From Pseudomonas sp. GM78 (GTDB lineage: Bacteria; Pseudomonadota; Gammaproteobacteria; Pseudomonadales; Pseudomonadaceae): a stretch of DNA of 51,913 nucleotides. The stretch is from contig NZ_AKJF01000098.1 of the NCBI RefSeq assembly GCF_000282475.1, positions 1 to 51,913 of the forward strand, written 5' to 3'. Position 1 is the stretch's first letter, and every line of letters starts with the position of its first letter. The notes beneath the pieces are model-generated. The model saw only the letters and a list, made by a program, of their open reading frames with translations, was not told the origin of the DNA and made no database searches. The translations under genes and the position numbers were made by a program. This document shows, one piece after another, positions 44,278 to 51,913 of this stretch.

Positions 44278-44341
44278 AGGCAGCCCGATGTTTCGGGCAA
44301 AGAACTTATCCCTATCGACACGAAAAAGTAGAGTTAGAACC

Positions 44342-45454
44342 ATGACGACAACCGGCTGGATTTGGGACGAAAGATTTATGACTCATGACACGCGGGCTTG
44401 GAGCCTACCGTGGCAGGAACCCATCGACCATCCTGAGAAGGGCGATACCAAGCGACGCTTTGCAAGCCTCGTCAAGCGAAGCGGCCTCGATCAATACCTT
44501 GTTCCGCTACCCTTCACTCCGGCCTCTGAAGCCGATCTGTTGCGGGTACACACTCCGGAGTATGTCGATCGAATCCTGAACCCGACCGGTCCTGTCTGGA
44601 GCGATGCAGGCGACGGTGAAACGCCCGTCGGACCAGGATCGGCAGACATTGCCAGACTTGCAGCAGGCGCTGTCATCTCGGCGTTCAATGCAGTTGTATC
44701 GGGTACTGTGACGAACGCCTACGCGCTCATTCGACCGCCAGGACATCATGCGATTGCCAATCAGGGTATGGGCTATTGCATATTCCACAACACCGCGGTC
44801 GGAATCCGCCATCTGCAGCAAACAGGAGCGGTGAAACGAGTCGCGGTCATCGACTGGGATGTTCATCATGGTAACGGGACCGAGACCCTTTTTTATGACG
44901 ATCCGTCGGTGCTGACGATCTCTCTTCACCAGGACGACCTTTACCCCATCGGACGCGGAAAGGTACAAGACATCGGAACGGGTCCCGGACTAGGTGCCAA
45001 CCTGAATATTCCACTACCCGCAGGGTCGGGCCGAGGGGCCTACCTGGGCGCGTTCGAGCGTATCGTAATGCCTGCGGTCCGCCGTTTTCAACCGGATCTC
45101 ATCGTGATTGCGAGCGGATTTGACTCCGCTGCGATGGACCCCTTTGGCCGCCAACTCTTGTACTCCGGGGCATATCGCGAGCTGACGACTCAGGTGATGA
45201 ATCTGGCTGAAGAAGTGTGCAAATCGCGGGTCGTCGCTGTGCATGAGGGGGGCTACGATCCGCTGATGGGACCATTCTGCGGTCTTGCCGTGGTTGAAAC
45301 ACTTGCAGGGCGGCGAACCGCAGTCGAGGATCCATGGATGAACACAGTCGCGAATCTTCCGGAACAAGCTTTGTTGCCGCACCATGACGCAGCGATACGA
45401 GCGTGTGAACAACTTCTCACGGGAGTACCTGATGGATCCAAGAGCGCGCGATAA
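44342..45454 (+). CDS. Class II histone-deacetylase-like amidohydrolase (acetylpolyamine type)
   Basis: The protein has 370 residues from the ATG at 44342. It carries the zinc-hydrolase motifs 'RPPGHHA' (His135-His136), 'DWDVHHGNGT' (zinc ligands Asp173, His175) and 'ASGFDSAAMDP' (Asp261). Bacterial members remove acetyl or acyl groups from polyamines or similar amines. It lies 64 bp behind the permease and upstream of a polyamine-type binding protein, supporting deacylation of an N-acyl amine. An active enzyme is expected. Confidence 0.87.
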   Translation: MTTTGWIWDERFMTHDTRAWSLPWQEPIDHPEKGDTKRRFASLVKRSGLDQYLVPLPFTPASEADLLRVHTPEYVDRILNPTGPVWSDAGDGETPVGPGSADIARLAAGAVISAFNAVVSGTVTNAYALIRPPGHHAIANQGMGYCIFHNTAVGIRHLQQTGAVKRVAVIDWDVHHGNGTETLFYDDPSVLTISLHQDDLYPIGRGKVQDIGTGPGLGANLNIPLPAGSGRGAYLGAFERIVMPAVRRFQPDLIVIASGFDSAAMDPFGRQLLYSGAYRELTTQVMNLAEEVCKSRVVAVHEGGYDPLMGPFCGLAVVETLAGRRTAVEDPWMNTVANLPEQALLPHHDAAIRACEQLLTGVPDGSKSAR

Positions 45455-45542
45455 CGGGGAATTTCAATAGCCTTCCACCGAAGGGGGCGAGCCATCTGGC
45501 GATGAGGCGCCAGTGCTGACAAGCGCTGCGCCTCGACAAGAC

Positions 45543-46460
45543 TCAGCCCACTGTCTGCAACCAATTAAGTAAATCCATTTCCAAGCTGCCTGGCTGAGGG
45601 GGGTTGGGAGATAACAGGCAATAGCGTGAGCCGTCTTCAATAAATCCTAATGGCGCGGCTAAAACGCCGCTCTGGATATCGTCATGCACTAAGTGCCATG
45701 GGCCAATGGCCACCCCCAGGCCCGCGACAGCCGCCTGGATGCTGAAATAAAAGTGCTCAAAAGATTGCATCTCCATGGCAGGAGCGGGCAGTCCTTTTGC
45801 AATAACCCACTCCTCCCAAGCTGTAGGTCGGCTATTAGTCTGAAGCAGCGGGGCCGAGGAACGCAGGCATTTCCTGCTTTTGCCAAACCATTGATCTACC
45901 TTTTCCGGCCGGCATACAGGGCCGATCTTCTCAGGGAATAGGGTCTCAGCATGATAGTCGGAGGGGCGAGGAAAATCGTCCCGCCGAATGGCCAAGTCGA
46001 TGCCATGGTCGAATGAAAAGATGCCGCCGCCGGCCACTAAATGAATGTCTAGCCCCCGATGTTGTGTTTGGAAGTCGTTCCAGCGAGGAATCAACCATCG
46101 CATTAAAAGCGTTGGCTCGCAGGACAGGACAAGCTGACGGGTACGACGGGCGTCGGTGCGTATCTCGCGAACTGCCTGGTTCATCAATCCAAGCCCTTCA
46201 CTAACTGCTTTCGCCAGGCGTTTGCCGGCGTCAGTTAAAAAAACCCTTCGGTTACGCCGCTCGAACAGGTCAACGCCCAGATCCTCTTCAAGCAAGCGCA
46301 CTGCTCGACTTATGGCTCCTGGTGTCAGGTGCAGTTCGTCAGCCGCGCGTGCGAAGTTTTCGAACCGTCCGGCGGATTCGAAGCAACGCAACGCGAGCAG
46401 AGAAGGCAGGCGAGCCTCGGTGATTAGTGATTTGAAGTCACTATGTTCATCAGAAACCAT
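45543..46460 (-). CDS. LysR-family regulator (GcvA-like)
   Basis: The 305-residue product starts at the ATG at 46460; the frame opens at 46508. The winged helix 'LLALRCFESAGRFENFARAA' with 'LTPGAISRAVRLLEEDLG' is of GcvA type. The effector domain follows. It is divergent from a LysE exporter with a 65-bp gap, the classical LysR arrangement, so it likely controls that exporter in response to its substrate. Confidence 0.87.
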   Translation of the reverse strand: MVSDEHSDFKSLITEARLPSLLALRCFESAGRFENFARAADELHLTPGAISRAVRLLEEDLGVDLFERRNRRVFLTDAGKRLAKAVSEGLGLMNQAVREIRTDARRTRQLVLSCEPTLLMRWLIPRWNDFQTQHRGLDIHLVAGGGIFSFDHGIDLAIRRDDFPRPSDYHAETLFPEKIGPVCRPEKVDQWFGKSRKCLRSSAPLLQTNSRPTAWEEWVIAKGLPAPAMEMQSFEHFYFSIQAAVAGLGVAIGPWHLVHDDIQSGVLAAPLGFIEDGSRYCLLSPNPPQPGSLEMDLLNWLQTVG

Positions 46461-46525
46461 CGTTATTACCAAAGAGCAGGATCTGTAAAAATCGCTTTCT
46501 ACTACCAATAATTGAAGGGTGTCGC

Positions 46526-47143
46526 ATGAGCGAATGGATAGCAGTAATCACCATTACAATACTCGCATGCATCAGTCCTGGGCCAGATTTCGCCATGGTT
46601 TCTCGCAATGGATTGCTGCTGTCTCGACGTGCGGGCATTCTCACAGCTGTAGGAATTGGTATGGGGGTAATTGTCCACGTCTGCTATACGCTGCTCGGAC
46701 TAGGGTTAGTGCTTCAACAATCGCCTTGGTTGTTCAACGCGCTGAAGCTGGCTGGAGCTGCGTATCTTGTCTATCTAGGCATCCAAATGCTTCGTTCCAA
46801 GCCAGCTATGGAACAGCCGGACGCACCGCCTCCCGCCATGTCAGATCTGGCAGCTCTGCGTACAGGATTTGTCACGAACGCGTTGAATCCGAAAACATCG
46901 ATCTTCATCGTCAGTCTGTTCATGGGCGTTATACAACCGGACACCGCCCTGACAATCCAAATTGCATATGGGCTGTTCATCGCTGGGGCGCACGCGGTGT
47001 GGTTCAGCCTCGTCGCGTTTTGCTTCTCAGCGGGGATGGTGCGCGAGAAATTGGTGGCTGCACGACAATGGATTGACCGAATTTTTGGCGGCCTACTCGT
47101 GAGCTTCGGGATGCTACTGACAATCGCTCAGCGTTCAGTCTGA
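46526..47143 (+). CDS. LysE/RhtB-family exporter (second)
   Basis: This 205-residue protein has about six membrane helices. The signature 'SPGPDFAMVSRNGLLLSRRAG' is near residues 17-37, with 'LFNALKLAGAAYLVYLGIQML' and 'FVTNALNPKTSIFIVSLFMG' following. It exports amino acids or amines. Its location next to a divergent LysR gene and inside the amine cluster suggests release of excess substrate or a toxic intermediate. Confidence 0.88.
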   Translation: MSEWIAVITITILACISPGPDFAMVSRNGLLLSRRAGILTAVGIGMGVIVHVCYTLLGLGLVLQQSPWLFNALKLAGAAYLVYLGIQMLRSKPAMEQPDAPPPAMSDLAALRTGFVTNALNPKTSIFIVSLFMGVIQPDTALTIQIAYGLFIAGAHAVWFSLVAFCFSAGMVREKLVAARQWIDRIFGGLLVSFGMLLTIAQRSV

Positions 47144-47489
47144 GTTGAATTAACCCTTGCGCAGGGCCTTTCAAGCACGCCGCATGTTCGAGTTGCTTCT
47201 CGACCTAGCCGATTGCTGCCTGTCTCGAGGGACATCAACAACTCGGAGCTGCCTTTCCTAACGCGGACGTGGAATCCAGCAAAGCGACTGAATCAATCAC
47301 AAACGGGGCGAGCCCCGTCTGGATAAGCGGGCGCTCACTGATTGTCGCCCCCTATCCTGCAATGTCGTTTTCACGTCACTACTCATTTGTAGTTACCCCA
47401 GGGGGGTAATTACGCGTCGCTCTACCGCGCTCCATACTCTGGCCAACCCTGGCGGATTGGGCCCTTACTTAACTGTGCAAGGAACAGAG
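47144..47489. promoter_or_regulatory. Intergenic region with a palindrome
   Basis: No gene is supported. GTAGTTACCCC (47389-47399) and GGGGTAATTAC (47403-47413) form a near-perfect dyad (one mismatch) about 75 bp before the nitrilase start. It could be an operator or promoter element. Confidence 0.45.
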
Positions 47490-48305
47490 ATGAAGATTGA
47501 GTTGGTGCAACTGGCTGGCCGTGATGGTGATGTCGTTCACAACCTCGGGCGTACCTTGGAGGCCATCGCTACCTGCGCGGCTGACACGGATCTGTTGATC
47601 TTCCCGGAAACCCACCTGACGGGATTTGTCGATGCCGAGCAATTGGCGAGTGTGGCCGAACCGTTGGATGGCCCCACCTTGCAGGCCATCGAGCAACTGG
47701 TGCGCAAACGTAATGTCTCGGTCGTCGTCGGCATTGCGGAGAATGATGGCGGCATTTTTTACAACACCTCGGTACTGGTGACGCCCGAAGGTATCGCCTT
47801 GCGCTATCGCAAAACCCACCTGTGGCCATCGGAGCGTGGTCTGTTCCAGCCGGGTGACCGCTATGTCACGGCACTGTGGAAGGGCCTGCGTGTAGGCATC
47901 CTGATTTGCTACGACATCGAACTCCCGGAAAGCGCCCGCGCCCTCGGACAGCTCGGCGCCGAGTTGATACTGGTCACTAACGGCAACATGGATCCCTATG
48001 GCCCGGTCCATCGCACGGCAATCATGGCCCGTGCCCAGGAAAACCAGGCGTTTGCTGTCATGGTGAATCGGGTGGGAAAAGGGGATGACGGCCTGGTGTT
48101 CGCGGGGGCTAGCGCAGTGGTCAATCCGTTCGGACAAATAATGTTTGAGGCCGGCCGCGAGGAGTGTCAGCAGGTGGTCACACTTGACCTTGACCAGCTC
48201 AAGGAGTCCCGTCGGGATTACGACTACCTGAACGACCGTCGCCTGCATCTAACAGGTGTGCAACTTGAGCATACGGACGGTCGTCGCGAGCTGCTGATTC
48301 CTTGA
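47490..48305 (+). CDS. Carbon-nitrogen hydrolase (nitrilase superfamily)
   Basis: The 271-residue product starts at the ATG at 47490 behind AAGGAACAG. The catalytic triad is clear: Glu40 in 'IFPETHLTGF', Lys108 in 'YRKTHLWPSE' and Cys140 in 'ILICYDIELPE'. Members hydrolyse amides, N-carbamoyl compounds or nitriles; the size fits an aliphatic amidase or an N-carbamoylputrescine-amidase relative. Placed before a polyamine-type binding protein, an amide of a polyamine is a good substrate guess. Confidence 0.87.
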   Translation: MKIELVQLAGRDGDVVHNLGRTLEAIATCAADTDLLIFPETHLTGFVDAEQLASVAEPLDGPTLQAIEQLVRKRNVSVVVGIAENDGGIFYNTSVLVTPEGIALRYRKTHLWPSERGLFQPGDRYVTALWKGLRVGILICYDIELPESARALGQLGAELILVTNGNMDPYGPVHRTAIMARAQENQAFAVMVNRVGKGDDGLVFAGASAVVNPFGQIMFEAGREECQQVVTLDLDQLKESRRDYDYLNDRRLHLTGVQLEHTDGRRELLIP

Positions 48306-48432
48306 GTCGCTCGAATTCTTTTCCTTGGTAATACGTTGTTGATCTTGCCGATGTCGGCCCTGCCCTATAAATCTAACAATCAGCAGGCGCAGCGCTGGTT
48401 TTTAAACAGCGCTATCGCTCCGGAGTCTCCAG

Positions 48433-49533
48433 ATGAACCCGAAAGTCGGTTTACAGCTAGTCCTTGCCTCACTGTTGAGTACAAGTATCCTCTGCACTGA
48501 GGCGGCTGAGCCCCAGATGAATATCTACAGCTGGTACGACTTTATCGCACCGGATGCGACGAAAAATTTTCACAAAGAAACTGGCATCAAAGCGACGTAT
48601 GACTCGTTCGATAACGCCGATGTCATGCAAAGTAAAGTCATGACCGGTCGTAGCGGGTATGACGTGGTGATTGCTACTGATGGGCTGTTGCCGAACCTGA
48701 TAAAGGCCGGTGTCCTCAAGGAAATAGACCGCGCGCAATTGTCCAATTATCACCATCTAAACCCGGATATCCTTGCCAAGTTACAAGCTAACGATCCAGG
48801 TAATCGATACGCAGTTCCGTATATGTGGGCTACCACCGGGATTGGTTATGATGCGGACAAGGTCAAGTCGATCCTTGGTCCGGATGCTCCGGTCAATTCA
48901 TGGGATCTGATTTTAAAAGAGGAGAACCTCGCCAAGTTAAGCCAATGCGGCGTGGCCATGCTGGACGCACCGGGTGAGATTTTTCCGATAGTACTGCATT
49001 ACCTTGGGCTGCCCTATAACAGTCAGAGTCCTGAGGACTTCCGGAAAGCTGAGGCGCTGTTGCTGAAGCTGCGCCCGTACATCCGTTACTTCGACTCATC
49101 TAAATTCAGCGCTGACTTGGCCAATGGCGACGTCTGTGTTGTGCTCGGCTGGGCTGGCGGAGTTTTCGGGGCACAAGAGAGTTCCAGACTTTCTGGTAAC
49201 GGCCGCAAGATCATCTATAGCATTCCTCGCGAAGGTGCTCCGGTTTGGGTGGAAAACCTTGTGCTGCTTAACGATTCCCCGAATCCAGCGGAAGGAATGG
49301 CCTTCATCAATTACATGCTTCGCCCTGAGGTCATCGCTAAGTCCTCCAACTATTTGGCATATCCGAACGCCAACAAGGACGCCACCGCTCTGGTCGAGGA
49401 GAATATTCGCAATAATCCTGACGTTTATCCGTCGAAGCAGGTTTTGGATACTCTGTTCCCGCTTGAGCCGATATCGATGAAAATGGAGCGTGTACGTACC
49501 CGTCTCTGGAGCAAGATCAGGACTGGCAGTTGA
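48433..49533 (+). CDS. Periplasmic polyamine-type binding protein (PotF/SpuD-like)
   Basis: This 366-residue protein has a signal peptide (about 1-25). The mature start 'MNIYSWYDFIAPDATKNFHK' and 'YDVVIATDGLLPNLIKAGVL' match putrescine/spermidine binding proteins, as do 'PYMWATTGIGYD' and 'WVENLVLLNDSPNPAEGMAF'. Asp and Trp/Tyr residues expected for amine binding are in place. No ABC permease or ATPase genes follow in this window, so it must pair with components encoded elsewhere or be an orphan. It is 127 bp behind the nitrilase. Confidence 0.88.
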   Translation: MNPKVGLQLVLASLLSTSILCTEAAEPQMNIYSWYDFIAPDATKNFHKETGIKATYDSFDNADVMQSKVMTGRSGYDVVIATDGLLPNLIKAGVLKEIDRAQLSNYHHLNPDILAKLQANDPGNRYAVPYMWATTGIGYDADKVKSILGPDAPVNSWDLILKEENLAKLSQCGVAMLDAPGEIFPIVLHYLGLPYNSQSPEDFRKAEALLLKLRPYIRYFDSSKFSADLANGDVCVVLGWAGGVFGAQESSRLSGNGRKIIYSIPREGAPVWVENLVLLNDSPNPAEGMAFINYMLRPEVIAKSSNYLAYPNANKDATALVEENIRNNPDVYPSKQVLDTLFPLEPISMKMERVRTRLWSKIRTGS

Positions 49534-49833
49534 TCTGCAGAAGGACGATTAGGGCCATTGCTCGCACTGCCCTGGAGATCCACAGTGACCGCTTCTGGCC
49601 GTTCTCTACCGGTCATGGCTGGCTGCGTTTGGCTTATTTCTGCAGTTAGCAGGTGGTAATCGATCAAGAGCAGCTTCTGAAATGGAAGCTCCAAGCAATG
49701 TAATGTAGGTCAAGGGTAGGGCTCCTACGGCCCGATTCAGCTTTTAATGACCCAGGTTCAAAATCTAATGAATCTCTATGCGGATGCGCCGCTTAGTGAA
49801 TCCCATATTCGTCAGATTGCCGGCATGATCCTT

Positions 49834-49861
49834 GAGTACCGAGTACCGAGTACCGAGTACC
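49834..49861. repeat. Heptanucleotide tandem repeat
   Basis: Four perfect copies of GAGTACC stand in a row, followed at once by GAGTGCT and a hexamer repeat. Seven is not a multiple of three, so each gain or loss shifts any overlapping reading frame. Confidence 0.9.
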
Positions 49862-49866
49862 GAGTG

Positions 49867-49902
49867 CTGGTGCTGGTGCTGGTGCTGGTGCTGGTACTGG
49901 TG
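49867..49902. repeat. Hexanucleotide tandem repeat
   Basis: Six copies of CTGGTG (the fifth is CTGGTA) follow the heptamer block after 5 bp. In the plus frame they encode alternating Leu-Val; in the minus frame they encode alternating His-Gln. Confidence 0.9.
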
Positions 49903-50019
49903 GCGGACCCGTTGATGACGTCTGATGTAAAAACTCGAGAAGTTGTGGACGATTTTGAAGGTCTCAGCGGCGGCGGTGGCTCGCCATCCGAACCCAGGCA
50001 CTCTCACGGGTGGCCGCTG

Positions 50020-51611
50020 ATCTTACCCGCCACACCGCCACGTTCGGCGGTGTAGGCATTTTTGCTGGCGTCCCACAGCAGGGCGCTATCGGCCACGTCG
50101 CTGACAGACTGGTTGGTCTGCTTGAGCTGCAGCAGGTTGACCGCGTCGTTGTCCTAGGTACCCGCGGCGACGTTGGTGATCTGCCGTTTGAGGGGGCCAT
50201 GGCCGACCGATACGCTGTCCGCCCGGTCAGTGGTGCTTTTGGCACCCAGCGCCACGCTGTTGCCGTTGCTTACCGATGCGTTGAACCCCAGCGCCACGCC
50301 ATCGGAGGCTGCTGCGCTGGTGCGTGCCAGGGCACCGATGGCCGTGCCGAAGTTACCGCTGGCGCTGGCATTGTGGCCCAGCGCAGTGCCGCGTTCGCCG
50401 CTGGCGATGGAACTGCCGCCCACTGCGGTGCTGCGCATGCCGCTGGCCTGGGCATTGGCACCGGCGGCCAGGCTTTCAGTGGTGGACGCCTTGGCGGCCT
50501 CGCCGATGGCAATGGCAATGGCATCGACACCCGCCGCACTGGCGTCGGTGCCGGTAGAATTGGCTTTGAAGTAGCGGGTACCGGTGTTGTTGATAATGTC
50601 TACAGTACTGGCCAGGCTATCGAGTTGGCCCTTGTTCACCGCATCGGTGGCCGCAGTGCCCGCCGCCAGGTCGGTGATTTTGCCGGGCAGGCCGCCATGC
50701 ATGGCCTTGTAGGCTCCGGTACCGGCGTCCCACAGCAAAGCATTGCCGGTGAGGGTGGTCATGCTGGCATTCAGCGTACTCACTGAGCCTGCCAGGCCGC
50801 TGACGGTCTGGTTGGTCTGGGTCAGTTGGCCGAGGTTGACGGCGTCGTTGGTCTGGGTACCGGCGTTGACGTTGGTGATCTGCCTGCCACCGACCGCCAC
50901 ACTGTTGGTCCGGTCGGTCCTGGTGTAGGCACCCAGCGCCACGCTGTTGGCATGGTTGGCGGTTGCATGCTGCCCGAGCGCCATGGAACGGGTGGCACTG
51001 CTTTGCACCTTGGCGAAGGAACCGAGGGCGACGCCGAAGTCCGCGTTGTCCGCCACTTCCGCGCCGTAGCCGACGGCGACACTGTCCCAGGAATTCTTGC
51101 CGACGCGGCTGCGGTCACCCAGCGCAATACTGCTGCTGCTCTGATGACCCATCATGCCACCGGCGACGTCGTCGACCATGGCATCGGCACCAATGGCGAT
51201 GCTTTTGTAGGCACCACCGGTGACCTGTGCATTTTTGCCGATGGCGATGGCGTCAGATGCACCCGCGTCGACCGTGGCAGCGTCACCGATGGCCATGCTG
51301 TAAGGCGCGCCAGCCGAACCGCCGCCGGCTTCATAAGCCGCCAGACCGGCACCGAGCAAGCCCATCTGCACCAGCGGACTTGCATCCGGGTCGTGCATCT
51401 GCATGATCCAGATGAGGTTCTTCTCTTCCACTTCTTCCAGCGCCGCGGTCAACGCGGCGGAGGGATCACTGAGCAACGCCATGCTCAGTGCCAGCGAAGC
51501 ACCCACGACTCTTTTGGAACGTCCCGGCTTGCCACTGCCCAACGCAAACTCGCAAGCCACGACCCAGGCATGCCGAGCCTTGTTCCAGATCACCCGAAAA
51601 CACTTGTTCAT
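50020..51611 (-). pseudogene. Trimeric autotransporter adhesin (YadA-like), decayed
   Basis: From the ATG at 51611 the frame encodes an extended signal peptide ('MNKCFRVIWNKARHAWVVAC') and YadA head repeats ('SIAIGADA', 'SVAVGYGAEV', 'SMALGQHA', 'SVALGAY'), then a neck ('ITNVNAGTQTNDAVNLGQL') and more head/stalk repeats. It stops at a TAG at 50154-50156 ('ITNVAAGT*DNDAVNLLQL'), where the family has Gln (CAG). The frame continues in register to about 50020 and ends at a rearranged junction. The membrane-anchor domain is absent, so no adhesin can reach the outer surface. Confidence 0.8.
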
Positions 51612-51761
51612 GATCAATCTCCTCGGGCACCGAGGTTCGGCGCCAATGTGGGTTCAGCGACCGGATGTATCGGTCGGATGGCCCATTCTCCTGGCGTGAC
51701 TGGGTGGAGGAGGATCGGGGAAGCACGAGAGTGTTGTAGTGCATGCACTACAGGCGCAGGG

Positions 51762-51807
51762 CTATAAAAAACGCCGCCCTTCTAACGAGGGGCGGCGTTT
51801 TTTATAG
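51762..51807. terminator. Bidirectional terminator of acnB
   Basis: A perfect 18-bp inverted repeat, CTATAAAAAACGCCGCCC (51762-51779) with GGGCGGCGTTTTTTATAG (51790-51807), has an A/T run at each base and a GC-rich centre. It lies 10 bp past the acnB stop and upstream of the adhesin gene, both on the minus strand. Confidence 0.9.
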
Positions 51808-51817
51808 CGTTGCAGCG

Positions 51818-51913
51818 TCAGGCTTGAACGACCGGAATGTGGGCGTTCGCTGCAGCTTCACGGAACTCGGCAATCTGGTCGAAGGACAGGAAGCGGTAGA
51901 CATCGGCCGCCAT
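51818..51913 (-). CDS. acnB: Aconitate hydratase B, C-terminal end (partial)
   Basis: The last 31 codons ('MAADVYRFLSFDQIAEFREA' and 'AANAHIPVVQA', then TGA) match my recollection of the AcnB C-terminus ('xxYRYLxF' pattern). The gene continues past the right edge. AcnB is the main TCA-cycle aconitase in pseudomonads and would mark return to core genome. The assignment rests on a short tail. Confidence 0.7.
   Translation of the reverse strand: MAADVYRFLSFDQIAEFREAAANAHIPVVQA

Larger units (their letters stand above)
49534..50019. other. Gene-poor region with tandem repeats
   Basis: No complete gene is supported. A plus-strand frame at 49747-50055 starts plausibly ('MTQVQNLMNLYADAPLSESH') but soon runs into the tandem repeats at 49834-49902 and then low-complexity sequence, so it looks like a gene start spoiled by repeat growth or a chimeric relic. 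Confidence 0.4.

Noticed and set aside
49834-49902. Short regular repeats as a CRISPR array
   Set aside because: The units are 6-7 bp without spacers, and no cas genes are present.
50826-51767. 313-codon open frame opposite the adhesin
   Set aside because: The Gly/Val/Thr-repeat composition mirrors the repetitive adhesin on the other strand, which has clear YadA motifs.

Overview
The window looks like chromosome of a fluorescens-group Pseudomonas. It has high GC, Pseudomonas-like proteins (Kup, MarC, DUF1254, DUF3604 and HupE families, LysE exporters, a PotF/SpuD-type binding protein), and the acnB 3' end at the right edge. This assignment rests on family recognition only; no search was run.

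Layout. (1) 1-8.1 kb: the 3' end of an arylsulfatase, a PaaX-like repressor divergent from an AidB-like acyl-CoA dehydrogenase and an acyl-CoA synthetase, a small lipoprotein, an exported HAD phosphatase and a second arylsulfatase. (2) 8.4-11.95 kb: a mobile patch. Two copies of a short tyrosine-recombinase gene (one intact, one with a nonsense codon) flank a complete IS1182-family element with perfect 21-bp ends, and each copy is followed by a ~186-bp MITE-like element. (3) 12-20.6 kb: a hybrid histidine kinase, a DUF3604/HupE-like/PPIase operon, a two-gene membrane-protein operon, and an AraC gene truncated at its 5' end beside integrase and transposase debris. (4) 21-30.4 kb: many small uncharacterised genes and gene fragments around two DUF1254 exported proteins and a LysE exporter. 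A ~400-bp direct repeat carrying a small gene brackets about 7 kb of this stretch. (5) 30.6-34.5 kb: Kup, a probably frameshifted exported protein, two unannotated 29-residue membrane peptides and a stand-alone receiver protein. (6) 34.9-38.7 kb: arylsulfatase, MarC and HAD phosphatase, paralogous to the genes of region 1, followed by a third MITE copy. (7) 39.2-49.5 kb: a catabolic and transport cluster (LysR, cupin, GMC oxidoreductase, NCS1 permease, acetylpolyamine-amidohydrolase-like deacetylase, LysR, LysE exporter, nitrilase, polyamine-type binding protein), best read as uptake and breakdown of a polyamine-like or N-acylated amine. (8) 49.8-51.9 kb: tandem repeats, a decayed trimeric autotransporter adhesin, a strong bidirectional terminator and the acnB 3' end.

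Functional themes. Three sulfatases, two phosphatases, the DUF3604 protein and two DUF1254 proteins all carry export signals, suggesting a periplasmic hydrolase set that scavenges sulfate and phosphate or processes a shared esterified substrate. No formylglycine-generating enzyme is visible, so sulfatase maturation must be encoded elsewhere. The window is also rich in small-scale genome decay, with repeats and mobile debris sitting at gene break points.
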